Of a DNA stretch of 64,000 bases, positions 13,050 through 23,313 are shown piece after piece. The notes under the pieces were generated by a model, which searched no databases, was not told the DNA's origin, and saw only the letters and a program-made list of their open reading frames with translations. A program made the translations under genes and the position numbers. The stretch covers positions 91,953 to 155,952 of the forward strand of contig NZ_MRBS01000009.1 of the NCBI RefSeq assembly GCF_001922585.1, given 5' to 3'. Position 1 is the stretch's first letter; every line of letters begins with the position of its first letter. Source of the DNA: Pantoea sp. 1.19 (lineage in GTDB: Bacteria > Pseudomonadota > Gammaproteobacteria > Enterobacterales > Enterobacteriaceae).

Positions 13050-14414
13050 ATGAGCCATCACGACACCATTGTCGCGCAGGCCACGCCCCCGGGACGCGGC
13101 GGCGTGGGCATTCTACGCGTTTCCGGCCAGCAGGCCGCCGAGGTCGCCCGCACGCTGCTGGGCAAACTGCCTAAGCCACGCTACGCCGATTATCTGCCGT
13201 TTCGCGACGGTGACGGTAGCACGCTGGATCAGGGTATTGCGCTGTGGTTTCCGGGCCCGCACTCCTTTACCGGCGAAGACGTGCTCGAGCTGCAGGGCCA
13301 CGGCGGCCCCGTGATCCTCGACCTGCTGCTGAAGCGGATTGCGGCGCTGCCCGGCGTGCGTATTGCCCGTCCCGGCGAGTTCTCCGAGCGCGCATTTCTT
13401 AACGATAAGTTGGATCTGGCGCAGGCCGAAGCGATTGCCGATCTGATCGACGCCAGCTCCGAGCAGGCCGCGCGCTCCGCCCTGAATTCGCTGCAGGGGG
13501 CGTTTTCCACCCGCGTCAATCAGCTGGTCGAGGCCCTCACCCACCTGCGGATTTACGTCGAGGCAGCGATTGACTTTCCGGACGAGGAGATCGACTTCCT
13601 TTCCGACGGCAAAATTGAAGCCCAGCTGATGAGCGTGATTGCCGATCTCGACGGCGTGCGCGCCGAAGCGCGCCAGGGCAGCCTGCTGCGCGAGGGCATG
13701 AAGGTCGTGATCGCCGGGCGGCCGAACGCCGGTAAATCCAGCCTGCTGAATGCGCTGGCCGGCCGCGAAGCGGCGATTGTGACCGACATTGCCGGCACTA
13801 CCCGCGACGTGCTGCGTGAACATATCCACCTCGATGGCATGCCGCTGCACATCATCGACACCGCCGGACTGCGCGACGCCAGCGATGAAGTGGAGCGCAT
13901 CGGTATCGCACGCGCCTGGCAGGAGATTGAACAGGCGGATCGCGTGCTGTTTATGGTCGATGGCACCACCACCGACGCTACCGAAGCGCAGCAGATATGG
14001 CCGGATTTTGTTGCCCGCCTGCCGGCGGAGCTGCCGGTTACAATCGTCCGTAACAAGGCCGACGTCACCGGCGAAGCGCCCGGTATGACCGGGTATGCCG
14101 ATCGCACGCTGGTACGCCTGTCGGCCCACACCGGCGAGGGCGTTGACGCGCTGCGCGAGCACCTCAAGCAGAGCATGGGCTTTGCCGGCAATGTGGAAGG
14201 GGGCTTCCTCGCACGCAGCCGCCATCTGCAGGCGCTGGCCGAGGCGGCAACCCATCTACAGCAGGGAAAAGATCAGCTGCTGGGCGCCCGCGCCGGCGAG
14301 CTACTGGCCGAAGAGCTGCGGCTGGCGCAGCAGGCGCTCAGCGAAATCACCGGCGAATTCACCTCCGACGATCTGCTGGGACGGATCTTCTCCAGCTTCT
14401 GCATCGGCAAGTGA
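13050..14414 (+). CDS. mnmE: tRNA modification GTPase MnmE
   Basis: 454 aa, full length. N-terminal formyl-THF-binding domain ([15 protein letters not shown]), helical domain with an inserted G domain: G1 [10 protein letters not shown]2 AGTTRD, G3 DTAGLR, G4 NKAD. The C-terminus has the invariant FCIGK with its functional Cys. With MnmG (44.7 kb) it makes the cmnm5/mnm5 modification of U34 in tRNAs. It is the last conserved gene before the variable region. Confidence 0.98.
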   Translation: MSHHDTIVAQATPPGRGGVGILRVSGQQAAEVARTLLGKLPKPRYADYLPFRDGDGSTLDQGIALWFPGPHSFTGEDVLELQGHGGPVILDLLLKRIAALPGVRIARPGEFSERAFLNDKLDLAQAEAIADLIDASSEQAARSALNSLQGAFSTRVNQLVEALTHLRIYVEAAIDFPDEEIDFLSDGKIEAQLMSVIADLDGVRAEARQGSLLREGMKVVIAGRPNAGKSSLLNALAGREAAIVTDIAGTTRDVLREHIHLDGMPLHIIDTAGLRDASDEVERIGIARAWQEIEQADRVLFMVDGTTTDATEAQQIWPDFVARLPAELPVTIVRNKADVTGEAPGMTGYADRTLVRLSAHTGEGVDALREHLKQSMGFAGNVEGGFLARSRHLQALAEAATHLQQGKDQLLGARAGELLAEELRLAQQALSEITGEFTSDDLLGRIFSSFCIGK

Positions 14415-14627
14415 TGGGATGGTATCTGATGAGGTATATTCCGTGCCTTTTTTGAACCATGAGAACCTTCATTCGGTAAAGTGTGTGTTTCGCCCAAATC
14501 CTGTCAATCCAGGATAATGTCATCGCTATCACTGAACAGCTGCTCGCTAATAAAAAATGGATAAAAAAAGGGGTTAGCAGCTATTAACAAATAACCATTG
14601 GGTAACAGTGGATAAAAAGGAAAGCAC

Positions 14628-15539
14628 ATGAGTACGCCAAAACGGCCACGCACCATTCAACTCTTTCTGCCAACGGGCGATCCGGCCGGGATTCGCATTG
14701 CTGAGCAGACCACGTCAATCATTCGGGTGATAGAAGTGCCCCGCAGTGATATTGCAGAATTTCTCGCCATGCCTGAGGCCAGGCAGGTGGGGCTGTATTT
14801 TCTGGTCGCCGGTGACAACAAAGATGAAGTGTACATCGGCCAGTCTGGCGAGGTGGGTGGCAGGCTGATGCAGCACCATAAAGAAGGAACAAAAGACTGG
14901 GAGCGTGCTCTGGTGCTGGTGTCGCTCACCAATAACCTGACCCAAACTCACGTGCTGTATCTGGAGTCTCTGGCCATCGAAAAAGCCAGAAGCTGCCAGC
15001 GCTATAGCCTGCTTAATGGCAACAGCGGGCAGCGGACCCATACGCCTGTTCCCTTAAAAGCCGATTGTGACGAAATCCATGACATTGGCAGTTTGCTGTT
15101 GGCCACCCTGGGTTATCCTCTGTTTGAGTCGTTAACCGCAGCCACCACCAGCAGTGTGCAGGTCTTCATTTGCAATCGTGCAAAAGTTACTGCCAGGGGC
15201 ATCTATACCAATGAAGGTATGGTGGTCCTGAAAGGATCGTCGGCCCCCATGACCACCACACGCAAAACCGAACAGCGCTACTTTGATAAGCGTGATCAGT
15301 TATTGGCCAAAGGCGTAATTGTGCAGCAGGGCGATCGTTTTGTGTTCCAGCGTGACCACCTGTTTCAAACCCCGAGCGGCGCCTCAATGTTTTTACTGCT
15401 GGGCACGTCAAATGGTTGGGTGGACTGGAAAACTGAACAAGGGATGACGCTGCACGACTACCAAGGCCGTACCCTGGACTCGCTCAGTGGCCGGCCGATC
15501 CACAGCGATTTACTGGTCCAAGGCTCGGCCCATCCCTGA
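14628..15539 (+). CDS. GIY-YIG nuclease-family protein with C-terminal DUF4357
   Basis: 303 aa. The GIY-YIG domain spans about residues 50-140: GLY at 55-57, VYIG at 68-71, then GGRL with Arg79 and a candidate metal-binding Glu113 in LESLAIEKA, so catalytic positions look intact. DUF4357 spans about 188-285 (RGIYTNEGMVVLKGS through SPSGA-like and WVDWKTEQG). Such proteins are found as solitary accessory genes or beside restriction and defence genes; the role is not established. The ATG follows AAGGAAAGC. The upstream 213 bp (14415-14627) is AT-rich compared with mnmE and holds no gene, consistent with transfer. Confidence 0.8.
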   Translation: MSTPKRPRTIQLFLPTGDPAGIRIAEQTTSIIRVIEVPRSDIAEFLAMPEARQVGLYFLVAGDNKDEVYIGQSGEVGGRLMQHHKEGTKDWERALVLVSLTNNLTQTHVLYLESLAIEKARSCQRYSLLNGNSGQRTHTPVPLKADCDEIHDIGSLLLATLGYPLFESLTAATTSSVQVFICNRAKVTARGIYTNEGMVVLKGSSAPMTTTRKTEQRYFDKRDQLLAKGVIVQQGDRFVFQRDHLFQTPSGASMFLLLGTSNGWVDWKTEQGMTLHDYQGRTLDSLSGRPIHSDLLVQGSAHP

Positions 15540-15647
15540 TTCCGGAGGCGATAAAAAACGGACCGCCTGGGCCTTTATGCCAGAGCGTACAACTACATGA
15601 CGGCGTTTATTCCAGCGCAGGGAATGATCAACGTGGAGAAGCCTGAC

Positions 15648-15926
15648 ATGGATAACGATTTCATTCTCTACACCACCGAAAGGGTCAGTCCCAGTTGCTA
15701 CTGTATGAGCGTGGGCTGATCTGCGACAAACCAACAAGCAGAATAGCAGTAATAGTATTAAAAATTTAGTCAGGCTGGAAGCGGACTAAAAAGATGATTG
15801 CCAACGTCTGATTAACCACAGCGGCGTTTAGCAAAACGTACGCAGCGTTATATCCTACAAATGATCATCTCGGTGAGCTATCGGATTCATTCGACGCGCG
15901 GCACGCCATTTAGCCAGTGGAAAATG
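15648..15926 (+). pseudogene. Decayed RhuM-family gene remnant
   Basis: The start MDNDFILYTTE (ATG 15648) matches the N-terminus of RhuM-family proteins. The match then moves to another frame at 15715 (ADLRQTNKQNSSNSIKN, like the family's AELFQTTKQNISLHIKN). It returns to the first frame around 15861 (MIISVSYRIHSTRGTPFSQW, like IISVGYRVKSxRGTQFRQW). Internal stops lie between. The C-terminal part is missing. It is therefore frameshifted at least twice and truncated. RhuM proteins occur on islands and in accessory regions. Confidence 0.7.
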
Positions 15927-16533
15927 ATTGAAACCCCGTAACAGGATCAATGTGAGAAGCGGCCGCACGGTAAACGGGCGTGTTTTGAACAAACGAGATC
16001 CGCAGGCAAGGTTAACGTCCTGCCTGGATGACAGGTATAAAAACGCGCCAGATAATCCTTCGCCCAGTCCGGTTAATAAAAGGCAGGATCCAGCCCTGGT
16101 TGTGAGGTAGTTAAGCAAACGTCTGCCGCTTCGTACAATGATGATGCAGCCTCATGAGGCAACGGCTCTCCCCCGACCCGCATCATCCCTGCCCCCACCA
16201 GATGATAGCCCTTCACAAATGCATAGACGATGTCATCGATCCTGCATGAGCTTTATTATTACCTCGCCGGACCTAACCGCAGCATGCGGGTTCCTCCGGC
16301 TAATGAGGCAACGAAAACCTGGCTGAAGGGAAAAGATATCCGCGACACATCGTATGCCGCGTGGCAGAGGATTTCGGTCAGACAGGAAGGCCCCTCCAGA
16401 TTTCCGGGGCTTGTTCAGTGTGTCACTGATAGTTAAAGACCCCATTTAACCAATGGAAAATCGCCAGAAGTAGAGGCAGCTGTGCGTTGATCACAGATAA
16501 GAAGCGGCGCGAGATCGCGCGCCGCGAACAGGC
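15927..16533. other. Non-coding remnant DNA, no gene recognised
   Basis: About 600 bp between the rhuM remnant and budC. Short open frames (for example 16230-16436 plus) match nothing I recognise and lack good ribosome sites. A 22-bp segment at 16441-16462 resembles 15905-15926 at 18 of 22 positions. A GC-rich inverted repeat (GGCGCG/CGCGCC) lies around 16507-16524, just after the budC stop, without a U-tract. Confidence 0.5.
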
Positions 16534-17331
<798 letters not shown>

Positions 17332-19011
17332 TTACAGCAGCTGACTGAGATGTAGCTGCCCCATCAGCAGCGGGTTATCGCTGTAGTCAACCGGGATCGC
17401 CACGACCGCCGGTCCATCGACCTCCATCGCCTGCCGCAGCGTCGGTTCCAGCGCGGCAGCGCTGTCGACGGAGAAGCCCGCCGCGCCAAACGCCCTGGCG
17501 TAGGCCTTAAAATCCACCGGTCCGAAGTTGACGCCTGACACGCGCTGATATTTTTTCTCTTCCTGCATCGCCACCATGTTGTAAGCGTTATCCACCCAGA
17601 TGATGTGCAGAATATTGGCCTTCAGCCTGACCGCGGTCTCCAGCTCCATACTCGACTGCAGAAAGCCGCCGTCGCCGGACACCGACACCACTTTGCGCGT
17701 GGGGTCGACCAACCAGGCGCCAATGGCCCACGGCAGGGCCACACCCATGGTCTGCTGGCCGTTAGAAATCATGATTTGCCGGGCGCGAAAGCTGTAGAGA
17801 TAGCGGGCGATCCAGATATGGAAACTGCCCATGTCCACCGTCAGGCTGACATCGCTGTTAATGATGTCCTGCATCGCCCGCACGATACGCAGCGGATGCA
17901 GCGCAAACTGATTGAGGCTCGCTCCCTGCAGGGCCAGCAGCTGACGCTGCTGCTGACGATCCCGCAGGATTTCGGCAGCGCTGCTGCTGAGCTGCAGCGG
18001 CGCGTCGACCCGCTCGGCGATTTTACGAACCGTTTGCGCGATATCGCCGACCAGCTCCGCATCGGGCAGATAGTGGTTGTCCGTCTCGGCGGGCAGCACG
18101 TCGATATGTACCAGGATAGCGCTGCCGCGGTTCCACATCGCCGGCTCATACTCTACCGGGCTATAGCCGATAGTGATGATCAAATCGGCCTGCTGTAAGA
18201 GCCGATCGCCCGCCTGGTTGTTGAACAGACCAATCCGTCCGGCAAAGCGGGAGAAATGTTCCTGACTCACCGCACCGGCGGCCTGATAGGTGCTGGTGAC
18301 CGGAATACGGCTTGTGTTGAGCAGAGCATGAATGGCGGCGCTGTTTTCCGGCTGGCTGGCCATCAGTCCCAGCAGGATCACCGGATTTTTCGCACGGGCA
18401 ATTTCTCGGCTTACCGCCTCGATCAGCGCATCGGGCGCTGCACCCAGCGTGACGCGCCCTTTCTGCTGCAGCAGAGTGCCGGAGACCGGCCGATCAACGA
18501 TATCCTGCGGCAGGCTGATAAACGCTCCACCGCCGCGGCCGCTCTCCGCATGGCGGAAAGCGTTGACAACACACTCGGCCAGCGCCGATCCGTCGGTAAC
18601 CTCCACGGCAAATTTCGTCACCGGGCGAAACATCGCCACGGTATCCATGCTCTGATGTACCTGTTTGGCGCTGTCCGAACGCTTGACCGCGCCGCCGATC
18701 GCCACCACCGGATCGCCTTCGCTGGTGGCGGTGGCCATTCCGGTAACCAAATTTGAACAGCCGGGGCCGGAGGTCACCAGCGCCACGCCGGCCTTGCCGG
18801 TCAGACGGCCCACCGCTGCCGCCATAAACGCTGCGTTAGCCTCGTGACGTACCGGGATAAGCGTCATCGTTGAATCGACCAGTGAATCAAACACCTTATC
18901 GATTTTGGCGCCCGGGATGCCAAAAACGTGATTGACCCCCTGCGCTTCCAACTGCGCGACCACCAGATCGGCGCCGCTGTTCCAGCGGGTCCGGGTATCA
19001 AGCTCTTTCAT
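17332..19011 (-). CDS. budB: Catabolic acetolactate synthase
   Basis: 559 aa from the second of two tandem ATGs (19011), which has better spacing from GAGGTA; the ATG at 19014 would add one residue. Closely similar to Klebsiella BudB. Catalytic Glu is in VRHEANAAF near residue 57. The ThDP motif runs from [13 protein letters not shown] to VDNAYN. It lacks a partner small subunit gene, as expected of the FAD-independent catabolic enzyme. It condenses two pyruvates to alpha-acetolactate, diverting acid production. Confidence 0.95.
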   Translation of the reverse strand: MKELDTRTRWNSGADLVVAQLEAQGVNHVFGIPGAKIDKVFDSLVDSTMTLIPVRHEANAAFMAAAVGRLTGKAGVALVTSGPGCSNLVTGMATATSEGDPVVAIGGAVKRSDSAKQVHQSMDTVAMFRPVTKFAVEVTDGSALAECVVNAFRHAESGRGGGAFISLPQDIVDRPVSGTLLQQKGRVTLGAAPDALIEAVSREIARAKNPVILLGLMASQPENSAAIHALLNTSRIPVTSTYQAAGAVSQEHFSRFAGRIGLFNNQAGDRLLQQADLIITIGYSPVEYEPAMWNRGSAILVHIDVLPAETDNHYLPDAELVGDIAQTVRKIAERVDAPLQLSSSAAEILRDRQQQRQLLALQGASLNQFALHPLRIVRAMQDIINSDVSLTVDMGSFHIWIARYLYSFRARQIMISNGQQTMGVALPWAIGAWLVDPTRKVVSVSGDGGFLQSSMELETAVRLKANILHIIWVDNAYNMVAMQEEKKYQRVSGVNFGPVDFKAYARAFGAAGFSVDSAAALEPTLRQAMEVDGPAVVAIPVDYSDNPLLMGQLHLSQLL

Positions 19012-19025
19012 CATTACCTCTGTGG

Positions 19026-19808
19026 TTAGCTTTCAACGGAGCGAATCGCTTCATCGAGGTTGTCAGGATTCAGATCGGCCTGCAGAAAATCGCGGTCCTG
19101 CGGCAAATCAATCACCAGCTTGCTGATCGCGCCGAAGGTCAGGGTACCCTGCTCCAGCACGTAGTCCAGAATATGCCCACCGCCCTGACGATCGGCGGTG
19201 ATAAAGTGCTCGTGATAACCTGCCACGTTGATCCCCTGCATATACTGTGGCGTGCGAAAGCCGATCAGTTCGCCTTCGTCACCGCGAAAGGTAAAGGTCG
19301 GCTGATCGCCGAGGATCTCCGGCATCGGTCGGTAGGGCCGACACTGGCAGGGCACGGTGCGGGTTTGCACCGAAGCAAAGCGCCCGCTGATGCGTAGCGC
19401 ACAGAAGTGGTTGTCTGACGTGACCACGCGATCGATGACCCGATGCACGTCCTCCCGCGATGCGGTCTGGCTAAAGCGGTGCTGATAGTCCGGGGTGAAA
19501 AAGGTCATCACCGCAAACGGCGATTGTTGTTCCGGACGCGCAGGACGGGCGCTACCGTCCGCACGCAGCTGGTAGACCTGACTATCAAAGGCCACCAGCT
19601 CGCCATCCAGTTGGTTAAAGGTGCCGAGACCAAAGTCCCCCTGTCTGAGCAGATCCGCCACGGTGGTCTTGCCGTCATAGACGCCGTGCAGTAGCGCGCT
19701 CATCAGTGAGGATTGATAAATCACCTTATCTGCTGATTTTTCGGCCAGTCGGGTGACGGTCTGCCGCAGTTCATCTGCACATGAACATTCAGATACGCAA
19801 TGCCCCAT
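19026..19808 (-). CDS. budA: Alpha-acetolactate decarboxylase
   Basis: 260 aa from the ATG at 19808, which is preceded by GAGGCAGCAA and matches the start of Klebsiella BudA; an upstream in-frame start at 19850 is less likely. Zinc-binding histidines are in [16 protein letters not shown], and the C-terminus [10 protein letters not shown] is conserved. It converts acetolactate to acetoin. It is the first gene of the bud operon and divergent from budR. Confidence 0.95.
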   Translation of the reverse strand: MGHCVSECSCADELRQTVTRLAEKSADKVIYQSSLMSALLHGVYDGKTTVADLLRQGDFGLGTFNQLDGELVAFDSQVYQLRADGSARPARPEQQSPFAVMTFFTPDYQHRFSQTASREDVHRVIDRVVTSDNHFCALRISGRFASVQTRTVPCQCRPYRPMPEILGDQPTFTFRGDEGELIGFRTPQYMQGINVAGYHEHFITADRQGGGHILDYVLEQGTLTFGAISKLVIDLPQDRDFLQADLNPDNLDEAIRSVES

Positions 19809-19860
19809 TTGCTGCCTCATCGATAGATAGTTAAGCTGTTTTAATATCATGGTGGGCCAG

Positions 19861-19879
19861 ATTGCCTGCGGTATCCAAT
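19861..19879. promoter_or_regulatory. Candidate BudR (LysR-type) binding site
   Basis: ATTG-N11-CAAT, a fit to the LysR T-N11-A interrupted palindrome, midway between the divergent budA and budR starts. LysR regulators usually bind in such gaps to activate the operon and repress themselves. Confidence 0.55.
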
Positions 19880-19912
19880 AGCGAAAGCTGCAAACTTTGA
19901 GACGTTTTTGAT

Positions 19913-20794
19913 ATGGAACTTCGCCATCTGCGTTATTTTGTTGCCGTGGCCGAGACGCTACATTTTACCCGCGCCGCGGAAATGCTGGGCATTTCCCAGC
20001 CGCCGCTCAGCCAGCAAATCCAGCGTCTGGAGCACGAGATCGGCACGCCGCTGCTGAAGCGGCTCACCCGGGGGGTCGCGCTGACCGAGGCCGGCAGCGC
20101 CTTTCTGCCGGAGGCCTTAGCCATCGTACAGTTAGCCGATCATGCCCTGGAGAAGGCGCGCGGCGTGGCGCGCGGGATGAGCGGACAGATGTCACTGGGG
20201 TTTGCCAGCTCGGTGGCGTTTGGTGCGCCGGTGTTCGATTTGCTCCACCGCTTTAAAGCGCGCTATCCGGACATGGAGCTAATCACCCGCGAGGAAAATA
20301 TGGCACTGCTGATGCAGGATCTGCGGGAGGGGCTGCTGGATGCAGCGTTTATCCGCCTGCCGTGTGAAAGCAGTAAAGCATTTAACCTGAAAGTGGTGGC
20401 CACCGAGCGGATGATGATTGCGCTGCCCGCCAAACACCCCCTCAGCCAGCAGCCCAGCCTGGCGCTGTCGCAGCTGGCCGATGCGTCGCTGATTATCTTT
20501 CCCAGCGAGGTGGCCCCCAGTCTGTATGAGCTGATCGTCAGCACCTGCCTGCGCGCGGGCTTCTCCGCCGCGCGCTTTCAGCAGGCACCGCAGATCGCCT
20601 CGTCGCTGGGTATGGTTAGCGCGGGCGGCGGAATTGCGCTGGTGCCGGCCTCCCTGTGCTGCGTCAACAATCCCCAGCTGCGGTTTTGCGAGATAGAGAA
20701 CAACACGTTGTTTACCGATATCGCCTTCGCCTGGCGGCGCAATCATCCGGCCAAAACGGTCATGCACCTGCTGGCGCTCATGCAGGAAGCCTGA
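19913..20794 (+). CDS. budR: LysR-family regulator of acetoin/butanediol genes
   Basis: 293 aa. N-terminal winged helix MELRHLRYFVAVAETLHFTRAAEMLGISQPPLSQQ-type and a C-terminal co-inducer domain. The divergent position beside budA is that of BudR/AlsR, which activates the operon in response to acetate and low pH. The ribosome site is weak, which suits low-level expression. Assignment rests on family and position. Confidence 0.85.
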   Translation: MELRHLRYFVAVAETLHFTRAAEMLGISQPPLSQQIQRLEHEIGTPLLKRLTRGVALTEAGSAFLPEALAIVQLADHALEKARGVARGMSGQMSLGFASSVAFGAPVFDLLHRFKARYPDMELITREENMALLMQDLREGLLDAAFIRLPCESSKAFNLKVVATERMMIALPAKHPLSQQPSLALSQLADASLIIFPSEVAPSLYELIVSTCLRAGFSAARFQQAPQIASSLGMVSAGGGIALVPASLCCVNNPQLRFCEIENNTLFTDIAFAWRRNHPAKTVMHLLALMQEA

Positions 20795-21408
20795 GCGAAG
20801 CGGCGAGAGTACCGCCCTGCCAGCGAACGTACTATCGACGCGGTGCGTCATATTGCGCAGGGCCGCCGGCAGCAGGCGGCCAGCTCTCCGCAGAGCCGCC
20901 TGACGGGGCATCCGCGACGGCAAGAATTGCGCGAGCGCCTCCGCCACGGCTATCACGAAGCGGCAGCGCGGTGTTTTGCCGTCCTGTCGGGGCCGGCTTC
21001 GGGCGTATCGGCCACGTTGATTTTTGCATCGCGGTTGATAAGCAAGGCGGCTGAACGGATGCCTTTTCGCCGCCCGGTGTTTTCGCTCGCCGGCCGCCGA
21101 ATCAGAAGATCTGCGATCGATTCTATTAACGTTCTCATCGCGGGCTCCTGCGTGACAGTGTCTGTCAGAGAGAGTATCCCCTTCCCACAGACCCTGCCGA
21201 TGAATATTCCGTCCAGCCGCCACCCCGGTCACGGTGCCTGCAGTCAGCGTCAAAAGAAATTCCTATGATCGGACAGTGACCCGCCGCGCCGGGCGCGGCG
21301 GCCGTTTACCGGCCAGCGCGCTGGGATAAGGGGTTCTGACGCGCGAGATTTCGTGTTAAACACAGAGGGTACGCCGGCGCATCGCCGGCTCTTTGCCTGG
21401 AGAAGATC
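20795..21408. other. Intergenic region with GC-rich palindromes, no gene supported
   Basis: 614 bp without a convincing gene. Perfect inverted repeats: CCGCCGCGCC-g-GGCGCGGCGG at 21281-21301 and GCCGGCG-cat-CGCCGGC at 21373-21389, the latter followed by TCTTTG, 20 bp before the rutE start. A 61-codon minus-strand frame at 20953-21138 has a CAGGAG site but no recognisable similarity. Confidence 0.5.
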
Positions 21409-21996
21409 ATGTCCGCCGTTGATTCTGCTGCACTGCACACCCTGTTCCATGACGCCCGCACGCACAGCTACTGGCAGGATAAACCTGTCGACGAGGCGCT
21501 GCTGCGTCAGCTGTATGCGCTGATCGCACTGGGGCCGACTTCAGCTAACTGCTCGCCTGGCCGGCTGCTGTTTATCACCAGTCCTGAAGCGAAAACAGCG
21601 CTGAAACCGGCGCTCTCCGCCGGAAATGTCGATAAGACCATGAGCGCACCGGTGACGGCCGTGGTAGCCTGGGATCCGGCATTTTATACCCAGCTGCCGG
21701 CGCTGTTTCCGCACGCTGACGCGAAAAGCTGGTTTACCAGCAGCCCGGAACTGGCGCAGGAAACCGCATTCCGTAACAGTAGTCTGCAGGCCGGATACCT
21801 GATCATGGCCGCCCGCTCCCTGGGGCTGGATGCCGGGCCAATGTCGGGTTTTGATTCACAGAAGATCAATGAAACGTTCTTCGCCGACAGCGGCTGGCGA
21901 GTCAATGTACTGATAAATCTGGGCTACGGTCTGCACGAGAAGCTGCACCCGCGTCTGCCGCGCCTGACGTGGGACCAGGCCTGCCAGCTGCGCTAG
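21409..21996 (+). CDS. rutE: RutE-like malonic semialdehyde reductase (nitroreductase family)
   Basis: 195 aa, collinear with E. coli RutE ([40 protein letters not shown]). FMN-dependent nitroreductase fold. In E. coli RutE reduces 3-oxopropanoate formed by pyrimidine breakdown, but the other rut genes are absent here, so the substrate may differ. A good GGAG ribosome site precedes the ATG. It is a solitary gene within the variable region. Confidence 0.85.
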   Translation: MSAVDSAALHTLFHDARTHSYWQDKPVDEALLRQLYALIALGPTSANCSPGRLLFITSPEAKTALKPALSAGNVDKTMSAPVTAVVAWDPAFYTQLPALFPHADAKSWFTSSPELAQETAFRNSSLQAGYLIMAARSLGLDAGPMSGFDSQKINETFFADSGWRVNVLINLGYGLHEKLHPRLPRLTWDQACQLR

Positions 21997-22034
21997 CGTC
22001 CCGGAAATAATGGCCGACCGAGGGCGAAAACCTG

Positions 22035-22059
22035 AGCCTGGTCTGAAAATGACCAGGCT
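22035..22059 (+). other. Stem-loop after rutE
   Basis: Perfect nine-base-pair stem AGCCTGGTC/GACCAGGCT with a seven-base loop, 38 bp past the rutE stop. It lacks a U-tract, so it may be a weak or Rho-assisted terminator, or an mRNA 3' stabiliser. Confidence 0.4.
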
Positions 22060-22141
22060 ATACCTTAGAGCAGATGCAATCAGGCAGGAAAATTCTTACA
22101 CTTACCGTGATGTTCCACAGACCATTATCACGGAGCGACAA

Positions 22142-22879
22142 ATGGCAAGTCATTTTGCACGGTGGATCCCCCCTTCTCCGCACGCGTTTACCGGACGGTT
22201 GCCGCCTCAGCTGATCGTTGGCAGCGAAGGTTTACCTGAACGTCGTCGCGGTCGCTTTCTGGCCGCCCGGGCGCTGCTGGCCGAGCTGATGCTGCACGTA
22301 TATGGCATGCCGGAACTGCCGCCGCTCACCGTCAGCGCCACCGGTCGCCCGGCGTTCAGCGATCCGGCTCTGCCGGATTTTAGTATTGCCTATGCAGGTA
22401 ACGTGGTAGGCGTCTTGCTGGCCGACGAGGGCGGTCGCGCCGGGCTGGATATGGAGATCGTCCGGGCACACAGCCGGCAGACGCTGGAACAGCATTATCA
22501 ACACTTCACCTCCGCCGAACTGGCGTGGATCAACGCCCAAAGCGATCCGGCCGAGGCCGCGACGCAAATCTGGACCCTGCGCCAAAGCATTCTTAAACTG
22601 ACCGGTGAACAGGAGTACGAGCGCCATCTGCAGCTGCATCCGGCCTCCGGGCGCCTGCGCGCTGCGGGACAACCGCCGATTCAGGTCGTCTCTGATGCCG
22701 AGACGCTGCTGGTCTGGTCCTGTGCATTTTCACCGGAAAATGACCGGCTGCGCCTGTGGGAGTATCAGGGCGGGCGACGCTGGGCGGAAATCCGCATGAT
22801 TGCGCGGCATCCTCAGGAGATAAGTCCCCGCGCGCTGCGCCTGACCAGTCAGCCGCTGGAGAAAAGCCTGCACTACTAG
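22142..22879 (+). CDS. yieE: YieE-type 4'-phosphopantetheinyl transferase superfamily protein
   Basis: 245 aa from ATG 22142, with ACGGAG six bases upstream and MASHFAR matching E. coli YieE MATHFAR; longer in-frame starts from 22010 lack support. The PPTase core shows ATGRPAFSD, FSIAYAGN and GLDMEIV with the Mg-binding Asp. The usual WxxKEA motif reads WTLRQSILKLTG, so the conserved Lys-Glu is Arg-Gln, as also in E. coli YieE. It may prime an acyl carrier protein, but the carrier is unknown and activity may be altered. Confidence 0.85.
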   Translation: MASHFARWIPPSPHAFTGRLPPQLIVGSEGLPERRRGRFLAARALLAELMLHVYGMPELPPLTVSATGRPAFSDPALPDFSIAYAGNVVGVLLADEGGRAGLDMEIVRAHSRQTLEQHYQHFTSAELAWINAQSDPAEAATQIWTLRQSILKLTGEQEYERHLQLHPASGRLRAAGQPPIQVVSDAETLLVWSCAFSPENDRLRLWEYQGGRRWAEIRMIARHPQEISPRALRLTSQPLEKSLHY

Positions 22880-22922
22880 AGGGAAGGCGCCGGGACGCCA
22901 GGGTCCCGACGCAACGGCCCGC

Positions 22923-23171
22923 CTATTTATACAGCGTCGCCGAGCCCCACGCCCGGTTGTCCAGCGTCGAAGCAGTGATTTTCCAGCTGGATGCCCCTTT
23001 CGCCATCGCCCGCTCGGCGAGCTTCATCGCCACCTCATCTGGCGTAGAACCCGACGCAGACACGGTGCCGATGCGCTCACCGCGCATCAGGGTATCTTGC
23101 TGCGTCGCGGCGCCGGCCATGCCCACTGCCAGCGACGCCAGCAGCACACCAAACATCATTACCTTTTTCAT
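22923..23171 (-). CDS. DUF1471 (YdgH/BhsA/McbA family) small periplasmic protein
   Basis: 82 aa. Signal peptide about residues 1-21 (MKKVMMFGVLLASLAVGMAGA), then a DUF1471 domain (IGTVSASGSTPDEVAMKLAERAMAKGASSWKIT). Family members are stress-induced envelope proteins linked to biofilm and to acid, peroxide or metal stress. The promoter carries the motif shared with the 1.5-kb two-component locus. A stem-loop at 22891-22908 (CGGGAC/GTCCCG) separates it from the convergent yieE. Confidence 0.85.
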   Translation of the reverse strand: MKKVMMFGVLLASLAVGMAGAATQQDTLMRGERIGTVSASGSTPDEVAMKLAERAMAKGASSWKITASTLDNRAWGSATLYK

Positions 23172-23261
23172 GATCGTACTCCATCAGGAAGAGAGTCTGA
23201 ACCCGCCTGCGCGGCGGGCTCGCCGTTGATGGAGTAAGTATAAGGAGCGACCGGTGACGAA

Positions 23262-23293
23262 AGCCTCACGCAAGCTTAACATTTTCGTGATCC
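23262..23293 (-). promoter_or_regulatory. Copy of the 1.5-kb regulatory motif upstream of the DUF1471 gene
   Basis: Minus strand reads GATCAC-N6-GTTAAG-N5-GTGAGG, matching the element at 1483-1514 and in the same orientation relative to the minus-strand gene it precedes. A TATACT -10 candidate lies downstream at about 23237-23242. The element would occupy the -35 region and upstream, as for an activator. Confidence 0.5.
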
Positions 23294-23313
23294 TCGCTGG
23301 CCGCCCCGGGCGA

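Noticed and set aside
14415..14627. Phage-type attachment site after mnmE
   Set aside because: The region is AT-rich and borders accessory DNA, but I found no direct repeat pair or integrase gene to support an att site.
16230..16436. 68-codon plus frame upstream of budC
   Set aside because: No ribosome site of note and no family recognised; sits in remnant DNA.
20953..21138. 61-codon minus-strand frame with a CAGGAG site
   Set aside because: Possible small gene, but no similarity or clear terminator, and it lies in palindrome-rich DNA; not enough to annotate.
20279..21253. 324-codon minus-strand frame over the end of budR and the following gap
   Set aside because: Mostly antisense to budR, Arg/Gln-rich, no domain.
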